Position numbers and translations under genes: made by a program. This document shows positions 21,768-29,931 of a DNA stretch of 47,564 nt, one piece after another. Positions within the stretch are counted from its first letter, which is position 1. Every line of letters begins with the position of its first letter. The DNA is from a bacterium (GTDB lineage: Bacteria > Myxococcota_A > Bradymonadia > REDH01): NCBI GenBank assembly GCA_030427825.1, contig JAUICO010000026.1, positions 1-47,564 of the forward strand, in the 5' to 3' direction. The notes under the pieces were generated by a model that saw only the letters and a list, made by a program, of their open reading frames with translations, ran no database searches and was not told the origin of the DNA.

Positions 21768-22820
21768 CTATCGGCGGCCCGCAAACCAGCTGGAACGGGC
21801 GTTGACCCGGTGTTGCGCGAAGCCGCCGCCGGCACGCATCGCAGCGGACGCTCTCGCCCAGGCGGCGACGCCAATCATCGCTGCGTTGTCTGTGCACAGG
21901 CCCGGAGGAGGCACGCTGACGGTGATTCCGCGGTGTGCGGCGCGCTCTTTCATGAGCGCTCGAAGTCTGGAGTTGCAGGCCACGCCGCCACTCACGATGA
22001 TGTGCCCGAGTCCGTGCTTGCGAGCGGCGCTTACCGTGCGGATCGCGAGAATCTCGGCGACGGCTTCCTGGAAGGATGCCGCCAGGTCATTCAACGCCTC
22101 GCCTTCGACGGCGCCCACGCGGTCAAGGTGATAGGCGACAGCTGTCTTGACGCCGGAGAAGCTGAAGTGATGGCCCGGCTTCTTCAGCATGGGCCGGGGA
22201 AAGTCGATGGCGGCCGGGTCACCCTTCTTCGCAAGACCATCGATGACGGCACCGCCCGGGTAGCCGAGCCCCAATCGCTTGCTGACCTTGTCGAAGGCCT
22301 CGCCGGCGGCGTCGTCGAGGGTCCAGCCGATTTCGGTGTAGTCCCCGGGCGCTTCACAGCGGTAGAGGCTGGTGTGGCCACCGGAGACGACGAGCGCGAG
22401 AGCGGGCCAGACGGGCTCGTCGAAGCCCTGCGCAGTACGGAGCCTCGGCGCCTGGATGTGGCCGTCGAGGTGGTTCACCTCGATCAGCGGGAGGTCATGC
22501 GCGAAGCAAAAGCCTTTCGCAAACTCGAGACCGACAAGAAGGCTGCCAACGAGGCCCGGTCCGGCAGTAACAGCGACAGCGCCGATGTGTTCCTGGTCGG
22601 CACCGGCCTCATCGAGGGCCCGCCGCACCACGTCGGCGATGGCCATTACGTGGTTCCGCGAGGCGAGCTCAGGCACCACGCCGCCGTAACGCGCATGAAT
22701 GTCGATCTGCGAGCAGACCACGTTGCCGATGCAGCTCTGCTCGCTGTCGAATACAGCGGCCGCGGTCTCATCACAGCTCGACTCAATGGCGAGCAGTAGT
22801 GAGCGGGGCGGATGCGTCAT
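21768..22820 (-). CDS. tsaD: tRNA N6-adenosine threonylcarbamoyltransferase TsaD
   Basis: Transfers threonylcarbamoyl to A37 of ANN-decoding tRNAs, acting with TsaB and TsaE. 350 residues with the Kae1/TsaD motifs: IESSCDETAAAVFD (11-25), GGVVPELASRNH, TAGPGLVGSLLVG, metal-binding H117 and H121 in VNHLDGH, and VSGGHTSLY; the C-terminal VSGGVACNSRLR and DNAAMIG follow. The ATG at 22820 opens exactly at the family N-terminus; the longer open frame reaching into the neighbouring gene is not needed. No strong ribosome site is seen. It follows the DUF4388-TPR gene by 43 bases on the same strand and may be transcribed with it. Confidence 0.95.
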   Translation of the reverse strand: MTHPPRSLLLAIESSCDETAAAVFDSEQSCIGNVVCSQIDIHARYGGVVPELASRNHVMAIADVVRRALDEAGADQEHIGAVAVTAGPGLVGSLLVGLEFAKGFCFAHDLPLIEVNHLDGHIQAPRLRTAQGFDEPVWPALALVVSGGHTSLYRCEAPGDYTEIGWTLDDAAGEAFDKVSKRLGLGYPGGAVIDGLAKKGDPAAIDFPRPMLKKPGHHFSFSGVKTAVAYHLDRVGAVEGEALNDLAASFQEAVAEILAIRTVSAARKHGLGHIIVSGGVACNSRLRALMKERAAHRGITVSVPPPGLCTDNAAMIGVAAWARASAAMRAGGGFAQHRVNARSSWFAGRR

Positions 22821-22863
22821 AGTCGAGTGAGCCGCGCCGCTGTCGGCGCCGTCACCGGCAGCT

Positions 22864-25518
22864 TCAGCGGTCGAAGTTATCAAGGATGTACCGGACTTCT
22901 TCGGCGCGCTCACCCGTCGGGTTGAGCTCAAGGTAGCGGCGGTACGCGTCTCGGGCAGCCTGTCCGTCGCCCGACTCGCGCTGTGCGTCGGCGAGGTGGA
23001 GCCAGGCTTCTTCGTCCCCGCGATCGATTTGGACAGCGCGTTCGAGGTGCTCTCGAGCTTCTTCGTTGTTGCCGAGGTTGTAGTGCGCGGCGCCGATGGT
23101 ACGGGCTACCGCTGCGTTGTCGTCCTGCCCGGACTGGTTACAGAGTCGAAGGGCTTCTTCGTAGTCGCCGCCTTCGTAGTTATCCATGCAGCTCTGCACG
23201 GCAGCAGCTTCGGCACGCGCAAGTACCGGTGAGTTGTCACCGGTGATGACCTGGGGGCCACCACGTCGCGGGCCTGCTGCGCCACGTGTTCCGCCGGCCC
23301 TGCTCGAGGATCCCGAGCCGCGTCTTCCGGCAGAGGAATTCGCGATGGCAGCCTGTCCGGCCGTGCTGGGCTCATAGCTGCGTCGTCCGCTCAGGAAGGC
23401 GGAGCGTCGCGAGAGGTTCAGGGCGCGGATGCCCTCGATCGTTGTCGGAAGATTGCCGGCAAATGCCAGCGCGCTCTGCTGCTGCTCACCATTTGCGGGC
23501 AGCGCGGGCATCTCGACATTGCCGATGCTGGTCGCCACGGCGACGAGCGAGTTGAAGTTGTTTTCCGTGTACACACCGAGGCGTTCAGCGAGCTCGGTTG
23601 CGAGGGTCGAGCCGTCGCGGGCTGCGTTGTAGAACGCACGCTCCTGGCGTTCGCGCTCAATCTGCGCGAGGCGGTCCCGCTCGGCGCGTTCTGCGTCGAG
23701 TCGAGCCTGTTCGGCCGCTTCCGCGCGGGCCTGCTTCGAGTTTTCGCCGTTGTTGATGCTGTCGATGATCAGGAAGGTGGCGAAGGCAGCCAGAGCCAGG
23801 GCCATGACGGTCATGGCGGCGACCCAGGCTGTACGTCCGGTCTTCTGTTCCGGCTGCGCGAAGAGGTAATCGTCGTCTTCGAGGTGGCCGTGATCGGTAG
23901 CAGCGAAGAACGCGCCGGTGACTTCGTCGTCCATGAAGGAGGATTCGAAGTCGAACGCTTCAACGTCGCCGTCGCCGACATCTGCGAGCATCGTAGGATC
24001 GGCGTTGAACGCCGGCATCCCATGGTCCGTGTTGGACGGGGACATTCCATGGGTCTGACCCAGCTCCCGCGCGACAGCGTCCGCCTGCATTCGCAGCTCG
24101 GCGGCACCGTATCCGGCACCTGCCGCGCCGAGACCGGCGAGACGCATGCGCTCCTGATCGAGGCGCGCGCGCTCTACCTCAAGGGCAGAGAGGTGCGCGG
24201 GATCAAGGGGCGCGTAGTTGCCGGTGGGGTAGGGGTCGGCGGCAGCGTAGTTACCGCTGCCGGTGTATGGGCCCGAGCCGAGTCGCGCGCTACCGCCGCC
24301 GAGAAGGCGCATGCGCTCCTCTTCGAGCAGTCGTCGCTCTGCGGCGAGTGCGGAGAGTCGGTCTTCACCGATGCCGCCTGCGCCCCCGAGATCGCGCATC
24401 ATGGCCTGGCGCTCGCGGTCTTCCCGCTCAATTCGCAGGCGCGTGATCTCGGCACGGAGGCGATCGGTCTCGGTCAGAATCCGAAACTCTGCGGCGCTGA
24501 CGTCACCGGGGATCGGCGCAGGTGCTGCTGCACCACCGCCCATCGCCGCGAAGCCGGGATCAGAGGCCGCTGCGCGGCCGCCTCCCTTGATCGCCATGAG
24601 GATTTCGTCGGCGACGAGGCGCTCGACAACACGCAGCGCCACAAGATCGCTGATCTCCGCGTCGTAGATGGCCTCTTCGAGCGTACGAATCCCGTCGAAC
24701 ATCCGAATCAGGGAGTTCACTTCGAGGGGGAGATCGCCAATCTGCGAGACGAAGGAGCGGTATTCGACGGTATACACCGTATCGAGCGAACCGGCGCCGT
24801 GCATCAGCGCTCGCCACTCATCCGCGTAAATCTGTGCGTCTGCGAGGACCTCTGTGGTCGGACGCGTGATGCGCCGCTCGCGCTCGCTCAGGTCACCGTA
24901 GCGAACCTGGTAGTTGCCGAGATTCCAGGTGAAGAGGCGTCGCAGTGCGGGCTCGCCCGCGTCCTGACCGCTGACGGCGTCGATGACCTCGCCGTCCTGG
25001 ATGTAGACGGTGCCCTCCATGCGTCCGTGCTTTACGCGGATCGCGCCGGTGCGGTCCTTGTTCACGGCCTGGTAGAGAAGCTCGAAGAAGGGCGTCTCTA
25101 CAAGATCGCCACTGAACTCTTCGCGACGGGCCGGAGCTTCTTCCGGGCGCCGTTCGATGACCGCTGCTACTCGCTCCAGCACCTCTTTCAGGTACAGGGG
25201 CTTCTCCAGTACGTCCGCGGCACCGGCCTCCATCAGGCGGCGCGCGAGCACTTTCGATTCTGAAATGTAGATGACAGGCGGAATCTCGGGATCCCCGGAC
25301 TCCTTGAGGCGCGCGCCGAAGACTGTGCCGCTCTCGCCGCCCAGATCCGCTTCAGCGATCACCAGGTCAACGGACTGCTCACGGTACTTCTCAAGACCTT
25401 CTCGAACGCTACCGGCGCCGACGACCTCGTAGCCTTCTCGGCGAAGGCTGAGATCGAGCAATCGACGGCTGCGCAGGTCAGCGTCGAGCAATAGGATACG
25501 TTTACCCTCTGCGCCCAC
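22864..25518 (-). CDS. Pseudo-receiver, DUF4388, transmembrane and TPR protein
   Basis: 884 residues with a multi-domain layout. Residues 5-118 are a receiver-like domain in which the phospho-acceptor position holds Glu (E56 in DLVIAEADLG), while the KP pair (106-107) is kept. A DUF4388/PatA-type domain follows (about 130-245; TGAIRVKHGRMEGTVYIQDG). Helical segments contain two near-copies of LSALxxERxxLxxERMRL (388-405, 443-460). One membrane helix (564-586), a charged helix and a C-terminal TPR region (about 770-880) come last. The GTG start at 25518 follows GGGGGGAG closely; the longer frame upstream is non-coding. The TPR part is predicted to be periplasmic, which would place the receiver in the cytoplasm. 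A role in cell-envelope signalling is inferred. Confidence 0.8.
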   Translation of the reverse strand: MGAEGKRILLLDADLRSRRLLDLSLRREGYEVVGAGSVREGLEKYREQSVDLVIAEADLGGESGTVFGARLKESGDPEIPPVIYISESKVLARRLMEAGAADVLEKPLYLKEVLERVAAVIERRPEEAPARREEFSGDLVETPFFELLYQAVNKDRTGAIRVKHGRMEGTVYIQDGEVIDAVSGQDAGEPALRRLFTWNLGNYQVRYGDLSERERRITRPTTEVLADAQIYADEWRALMHGAGSLDTVYTVEYRSFVSQIGDLPLEVNSLIRMFDGIRTLEEAIYDAEISDLVALRVVERLVADEILMAIKGGGRAAASDPGFAAMGGGAAAPAPIPGDVSAAEFRILTETDRLRAEITRLRIEREDRERQAMMRDLGGAGGIGEDRLSALAAERRLLEEERMRLLGGGSARLGSGPYTGSGNYAAADPYPTGNYAPLDPAHLSALEVERARLDQERMRLAGLGAAGAGYGAAELRMQADAVARELGQTHGMSPSNTDHGMPAFNADPTMLADVGDGDVEAFDFESSFMDDEVTGAFFAATDHGHLEDDDYLFAQPEQKTGRTAWVAAMTVMALALAAFATFLIIDSINNGENSKQARAEAAEQARLDAERAERDRLAQIERERQERAFYNAARDGSTLATELAERLGVYTENNFNSLVAVATSIGNVEMPALPANGEQQQSALAFAGNLPTTIEGIRALNLSRRSAFLSGRRSYEPSTAGQAAIANSSAGRRGSGSSSRAGGTRGAAGPRRGGPQVITGDNSPVLARAEAAAVQSCMDNYEGGDYEEALRLCNQSGQDDNAAVARTIGAAHYNLGNNEEAREHLERAVQIDRGDEEAWLHLADAQRESGDGQAARDAYRRYLELNPTGERAEEVRYILDNFDR

Positions 25519-25801
25519 GGGCTCCCCCCAGGGAATTGAGTGCGATAGATTGACGTCACTTCGCGAAACGCGGCAACGCGTAGGCTTGTTGTCAAGCTGC
25601 GATAAGGTGCAGTGTACAGGCCTGGATGTCAAGCAACGAGTGCAGAGGATCATCGGTCTGAAGATTACGCTATCATCGAACATCTCGGCCCGTTTGCCGC
25701 TGCACAGGGCCCCGGACGAAGGATCCTGCCCAACGCCGAGCGGTTGACGCTGACGCGCCTTTTCTTCATGCAAAGCGCCGCGTCTACCGGAGAACTCCAC
25801 C

Positions 25802-26341
25802 GTGCCCGCTTCTACCCGTGACCCGAGCCGCGTCGCCGGCGATCGTCACACGACGAAATCTACAGGAAGCGCGCTCAGCGAGCGCCTGCCGGCCGCGACC
25901 CCGCGTTTCCTGAAGTTCGCCTGCGTCGGCGCCGGCGGAGTTATCGTCAATCTCGGCGTTACCTGGATTGTGCTGAACCTCGCGTTGGCGGGCGCCGACG
26001 ACCGCGGCATCGCGCGTACCCTCGCCTCGATCGCCGGCATCGTCGTCAGCATCTTCACCAACTTCCTCATCAACGATCGCTGGACCTGGAAGGATCGGGA
26101 CAAGGGACAGGGCAACTGGTGGCGGCGTTGCCGGGACTTCTATGTCGCGTCGGCGCTGGCGGCTGCAGTGCAGTTCGCCGTCTTCCTCGCGGTCGTCTCG
26201 GCGCTCAAGCTTCAGACCGGCGTCGCCGGACTGTCAGCGGAGTCGGTCGAAGTTCTGGCGGGACAGCTGACCGGCATCGCGCTGGCGACGCCGCTCAACT
26301 TCATCGTCAACCACGTGTGGACCTTTCGGGACCGCAGCTGA
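25802..26341 (+). CDS. GtrA-like four-helix membrane protein
   Basis: 179 residues with the GtrA pattern: FLKFACVGAGGVIVNLGVTW (helix 1, about 36-56), a second helix around IARTLASIAGIVVSIFTNFL ending in NDRWTWKDR, two more helices, and a closing NHVWTFRD motif that repeats the second-helix end. GtrA proteins are thought to flip or help transfer lipid-linked sugars in cell-surface polysaccharide modification. The GTG start is preceded by GGAG. No glycosyltransferase lies beside it. The gene converges on carD, only nine bases away. Confidence 0.88.
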   Translation: MPASTRDPSRVAGDRHTTKSTGSALSERLPAATPRFLKFACVGAGGVIVNLGVTWIVLNLALAGADDRGIARTLASIAGIVVSIFTNFLINDRWTWKDRDKGQGNWWRRCRDFYVASALAAAVQFAVFLAVVSALKLQTGVAGLSAESVEVLAGQLTGIALATPLNFIVNHVWTFRDRS

Positions 26342-26350
26342 GAGAAGGGC

Positions 26351-26854
26351 TCAGGCTGACTTGGCGTTGAAAACGCTCTCGAGCTCTTTCTCGACCTCTT
26401 CTTCCGCGTTGCCCATCGCCACGCTGAGCTCCTGGATCAACAGCCGCCGAGCGGTGTCGAGCATCTTGCGTTCACCGAAGCTCAGGTTCTTGTCGACCTT
26501 GATCAGGTTCAGATCGCGAAGCACCTCAGCGATCTCGAATATCGAGCCCGTCTTGATCTTCTCAATATAGGCTCGATACCGACGGTTCCAGGTGCCGTGG
26601 TCGAACGACACGTTGCGCTCACGAAGAATGTCGAAGACCTCGTCCACCTCGTCTTCGGTGATCACGCGCCGAATATCGACGTCATCGATCTTCTTCTCCG
26701 GGACCATGATCTTCTTGTCGGAATCGAGCACCCGCAGCACGTAAAAGCGCATCGGGACGTCGCTGATTACTTTCTCTTCAAGTCCTTCCACCCGCGCAAC
26801 TCCCTGCGCAGGGTAGACGACCATGTCGCCAACTTTGAGGTCCATCGAACTCAC
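26351..26854 (-). CDS. CarD/CdnL-family transcriptional regulator
   Basis: 167 residues. The N-terminal RNA-polymerase-interacting domain (DMVVYPAQGVARVEGLEEKV, PMRFYVLRVL, KKIMVPEKKIDDVDIRRVI) is followed by the helical DNA-contacting domain (WNRRYRAYIEKIKTGSIFEI, LSFGERKMLDTARRLLIQEL). CdnL/CarD binds the beta subunit and stabilises open promoter complexes, especially at rRNA promoters; it is essential in Myxococcus. A GTG at 26854 with GGAGGAG five bases upstream is preferred over the in-frame ATG at 26845. Three inverted repeats lie in the 190-base region upstream and may serve its control. Confidence 0.93.
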   Translation of the reverse strand: MSSMDLKVGDMVVYPAQGVARVEGLEEKVISDVPMRFYVLRVLDSDKKIMVPEKKIDDVDIRRVITEDEVDEVFDILRERNVSFDHGTWNRRYRAYIEKIKTGSIFEIAEVLRDLNLIKVDKNLSFGERKMLDTARRLLIQELSVAMGNAEEEVEKELESVFNAKSA

Positions 26855-26915
26855 TGAGGCTCCTCCGGAGCAACGACGCTGACCGTCTCCAACCCCATGA
26901 AGGCGTTGCGAGATC

Positions 26916-26938
26916 CGGTGACGTCGGTCCGGTCACCG
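26916..26938 (-). promoter_or_regulatory. Inverted repeat in the carD leader
   Basis: CGGTGAC (26916-26922) pairs perfectly with GTCACCG (26932-26938) across a nine-base loop. It lies 62 bases upstream of the carD start and could be a leader hairpin or a protein site. Confidence 0.4.
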
Positions 26939-26951
26939 AACTCTCAACGCC

Positions 26952-26968
26952 ACGTCGCATTGCGACGT
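26952..26968 (-). promoter_or_regulatory. 17-bp perfect palindrome upstream of carD
   Basis: ACGTCGCA and TGCGACGT flank a single central base (26960). A perfect 8-bp arm inverted repeat about 100 bases upstream of carD has the form of an operator for a dimeric regulator. Confidence 0.45.
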
Positions 26969-27011
26969 CCAAACCCAAACGCGGACGCCGCGGTGCACAT
27001 AGCACTAAATC

Positions 27012-27026
27012 GCGTGAATATCACGC
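27012..27026 (-). promoter_or_regulatory. 15-bp palindrome between the small conserved gene and carD
   Basis: GCGTGA and TCACGC flank ATA. It lies 20 bases beyond the stop of the upstream minus-strand gene and about 160 bases before carD. It may be an operator or a weak terminator; no T-tract follows it. Confidence 0.4.
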
Positions 27027-27045
27027 CTTACCGCGACCTTTCGGC

Positions 27046-27378
27046 TCAGGCGGCCTTCTGCGACAACGCGCGGTGAAGATCGAGCAGACGAGCCTTGCTG
27101 TAGGTGCCCAGTCGCGCCGCAAAGTCGGCGTTCGACTTGCCGAACTTCAGCTGGACGATCGCGTCGACAAGCTTCTCACGGCTGCCGAAGCCGTCCTTGA
27201 CCGCGTGCTCGGTGGCCCAGAGGCGAAGGAGCTTGCGGTTGCTGGTCGTGTTGATGCGCAGGTCGAACGCCTCGTCCGATTCCCCTTCGTTGCGCTCCAA
27301 CAGCGGCTTCAGCCTGGAGACGAGCTCCTGCTTCGAACCGAATTCTTCTTTGACCTGTGCAAGTGGTGACTTCTTCAT
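27046..27378 (-). CDS. Small conserved protein of unknown function
   Basis: 110 residues, basic and helical, without signal peptide. It has two similar helix-turn segments: FGSKQELVSRLKPLLERNEG (about 13-32) and FGSREKLVDAIVQLKFGKSN (64-83), both opening FGS-x-x-x-LV, which suggests an internal duplication. GAGG stands seven bases before the ATG at 27378. The coding look (clear length, start site, position ahead of carD) supports a real gene. No family was recognised. Confidence 0.7.
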   Translation of the reverse strand: MKKSPLAQVKEEFGSKQELVSRLKPLLERNEGESDEAFDLRINTTSNRKLLRLWATEHAVKDGFGSREKLVDAIVQLKFGKSNADFAARLGTYSKARLLDLHRALSQKAA

Positions 27379-27537
27379 CGTCGATCCTCGCCGGCGCAGC
27401 GCGCTCTATGCTAAGCCGCCACGCAAATGCTGAACGGTCTGAAAGCGGGTGCAAACCCGATAAAACAACCATTCGTCGGACACTTAGGGTCGAAGTTCTC
27501 GCGAAACCTCACCAGGGGCGCCCGTCGAAGGGAGCGC

Positions 27538-28833
27538 GTGACTAGCAAATGGCCCGCACCCCCGCAAGCAGAGATGCCGCGTGGTTGGGGCGCTCCGGCC
27601 GCCGCCTGCTCGCGCCTCGTCGCGTTGATCCTCCTCGCGCTTGTCGCCGCCGGGGGGTGTCGGCGCTCCGAAGGCGCTCCTGCGACTCCCGCTGCCTACG
27701 ACGAACCCTGCGCGACCCAGGGGCAGTACAGCGTGACGCCGCGCGAGGCAGAACGTGAGCGCGCCTGGCGCTGCTTCGCCGGCTCGGTGCCCCGGCCATT
27801 ATGCGAAGGCGACACCTGGCTGAGGGATCCGAACTTCGGCCGCGCGATCGCGGAACTGGTCATTCGACGTCGCGTCATGGCGGACCGCGCCGCAGAACGG
27901 GTGGATTCGCCCACAGAAGCGCAGATCGAAGAGGTCATTCGAGGGCGTGAGCCCACCGCCGCGCTCCTCGATGCGACGCCACAGGCCCGTGAAGCGGCGC
28001 TCGCGCCGCACGGCCTGACCTGGGATGAGATTCGTGCCTTTGCGGCCGACCGCGCGCGATACCTCTCGTGGATCGAGTCCATGGTCAGCGAGCTTTCCGA
28101 AGACAGCCTGCGCGTGCTGCATCGAGAGTGGCGGGAGCAGGTCGGTTTCGATATCGTCTTTGTGCCCCATCGCGTCGACCGTGACACGATCGACGCGATC
28201 CTCCGTGACGAGGACGCGCTGCTGCGGGAACGATACCGCGCGAACCCGGCCCGCTGGACCTTTCGCGGTGAGCTGCACAGCTTCGAGTCTGTCCGCCGTG
28301 AGCTCGCGCACGTGGTCGCTCGTGAGCGCGGCGTCGGCGAAGCCGTCGGGCGCAGCCTGGGGGTAGCGCGTGATATTCTTGAGACACGACCACACCGCCT
28401 GGAGAGCGAAGGCAGAGCCCTTGGATTCCGCGTCGTCGCGGCGCCGACCGGGCCGGTGCGCACCGACGACAACGTCATCGGCTTCGGCATCAGCCCCGAA
28501 GCGGCAGCTTTCGTCTATGACCCGGACAACGCGGCCGGCGCCATCATCGACGAGCCCATCGCCTTCGAGGGTTCCCTGGCGCTGATCCGAATCCGCGACC
28601 GGACGCGCGCCGCGGAGTTCGATTTCAGCGCGGATCGAGACGAGCTCATCCGCCGTGAGCGCGATCGGCTCGACCAGAACGCGTGGAGCGTGTGGATCTC
28701 AGGCTTCGAGCGCTTCAACCCCCTGCATTACGATCACAACGCCCTGCGCGCCGGGTTCGGCCTGCCACCGATGCATGAAGCAGCGCCTGCCGCCGAGGAC
28801 ACGAACCCCGGTTCGGTGCTCCCCCCGCGCTGA
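27538..28833 (+). CDS. Exported lipoprotein, possibly SurA/PpiC-like chaperone
   Basis: About 431 residues. After a basic start, LVALILLALVAAGGC forms a signal peptide with a lipobox Cys. The mature chain is helical with many Arg/Glu and has a layout like periplasmic SurA/PrsA-type folding factors: an N-terminal helical segment (VIRRRVMADRAAERVDSPTE), then FESVRRELAHVVARERG followed by ALGFRVVAAPTGPV. A canonical parvulin signature was not seen, so the link is tentative. The GTG at 27538 has GGAG close upstream; an ATG at 27574 just before the signal peptide is the alternative start. Confidence 0.6.
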   Translation: MTSKWPAPPQAEMPRGWGAPAAACSRLVALILLALVAAGGCRRSEGAPATPAAYDEPCATQGQYSVTPREAERERAWRCFAGSVPRPLCEGDTWLRDPNFGRAIAELVIRRRVMADRAAERVDSPTEAQIEEVIRGREPTAALLDATPQAREAALAPHGLTWDEIRAFAADRARYLSWIESMVSELSEDSLRVLHREWREQVGFDIVFVPHRVDRDTIDAILRDEDALLRERYRANPARWTFRGELHSFESVRRELAHVVARERGVGEAVGRSLGVARDILETRPHRLESEGRALGFRVVAAPTGPVRTDDNVIGFGISPEAAAFVYDPDNAAGAIIDEPIAFEGSLALIRIRDRTRAAEFDFSADRDELIRRERDRLDQNAWSVWISGFERFNPLHYDHNALRAGFGLPPMHEAAPAAEDTNPGSVLPPR

Positions 28834-28958
28834 AGCGTGTTCATCGCTACCTCACGCGGATCTCTGCCGGCGTGACCTCGGAGGTCGTTGCCCACACGCA
28901 TTGACCGGACCGCTCCACGGGGGCAAAGGTCGGCTCCTCTCATCGCAATGGAGGGTCT

Positions 28959-29909
28959 ATGTCGCCTCTTGCTATCGCCGGGATCGTTGTCGCTTCGATC
29001 GTGGTCCTGCTCGCCCTGTTGAACATGAAGACCAGCCGCCCGGACGGGGCGGCGATGAAGAAGGTGCACAAGTATCGAAAGATGATGGCGCACCTTATGC
29101 CGACGAAGGCGGAGTCCATCGTCCTCTTCGATGATTACGTCGATGCCGAGAAGCTTCTTGAATACGTCAAGGCAGCGAGGGATCGCTTTCACTGCGACAT
29201 TACACATTGCGTGGTCGCGGCCTGCGCGATCGGAGTGCACGAGAACCCCAGCATGAACCGCTTCGTGACGGGCCGTCGGCTGTACCAGCGCTACGGGTCG
29301 TGGATTACCTTCAGCATGAAGCGCAAGAAGATGGAGAAGAGCGCCAAGGTCTCCATCGCGAAGATTCGTTTTCCGGCGAGTGTGAACTTCGAAGAAGCCG
29401 CCGACCTGATGAACGCACGCATCAATCACGAGCGCAGCGACACGAAGACGTACGTCGACAAGGAGCTGGACCTGTTCATGCTCTTTCCGCGGCCGGTGCT
29501 GAAGGCCATGATCAATCTCGTAAAGTGGCTGAATTACTACAACCTGCTGCCGAAATCCTTCATCGAGAACGACGCGATGTTCACCTCGATGGTGGTCGCG
29601 AACCTGGGCTCGGTCGGCATGAAGCCCGGCTACCATCACCTGTATGAGTGGGGCACCTCGCCCCTCTTCCTGATGGTCGGCAAGCTCGAAGAGCGGCCCG
29701 TCGTCGTGGACGGCGAAATCGTCGTGCGCAAGCAGCTGCACCTTCGCTACACCTACGACGAGCGCATCGACGATGGCCTCACGGCCCGCTTCGGCATCGA
29801 AGCCGTGCGCCGTGTTCTTGAGGACCCCTTCCACCGTCTCGGTTGTCTGGGTGAGGGCGACTCGCCGCGCCCGGTGCTCTACGATGGCCCGGATTCCTGG
29901 GACCGCTGA
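28959..29909 (+). CDS. Membrane-anchored 2-oxoacid dehydrogenase E2-like acyltransferase
   Basis: 316 residues. A membrane helix at the N-terminus (about 4-22) anchors a domain resembling the E2 catalytic (CAT-fold) acyltransferase. The segment FTSMVVANLGSVGMKPGYHH (208-227) and the closing YTYDERIDDG (264-273) match E2 landmarks. There is no lipoyl or E3-binding domain, so it is not a normal pyruvate dehydrogenase subunit. The catalytic His of HRxxDG is Glu (E268). An acyl-CoA-dehydrogenase gene converges 23 bases downstream. The ribosome site GGAGG lies five bases before the ATG. Substrate unknown. Confidence 0.75.
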   Translation: MSPLAIAGIVVASIVVLLALLNMKTSRPDGAAMKKVHKYRKMMAHLMPTKAESIVLFDDYVDAEKLLEYVKAARDRFHCDITHCVVAACAIGVHENPSMNRFVTGRRLYQRYGSWITFSMKRKKMEKSAKVSIAKIRFPASVNFEEAADLMNARINHERSDTKTYVDKELDLFMLFPRPVLKAMINLVKWLNYYNLLPKSFIENDAMFTSMVVANLGSVGMKPGYHHLYEWGTSPLFLMVGKLEERPVVVDGEIVVRKQLHLRYTYDERIDDGLTARFGIEAVRRVLEDPFHRLGCLGEGDSPRPVLYDGPDSWDR

Positions 29910-29931
29910 GAAAGCGGGCGCGTTGTTGTGC

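Noticed and set aside
23884..25263. 459-codon plus-strand frame opposite the DUF4388-TPR gene
   Set aside because: Antisense to a gene with clear domains; the translation resembles no protein and has no ribosome site.
25519..25801. TTGACA boxes on the minus strand upstream of the DUF4388-TPR gene
   Set aside because: Two copies of GCTTGACA are present, but no acceptable -10 hexamer stands 16-18 bases after either, so no promoter is called.
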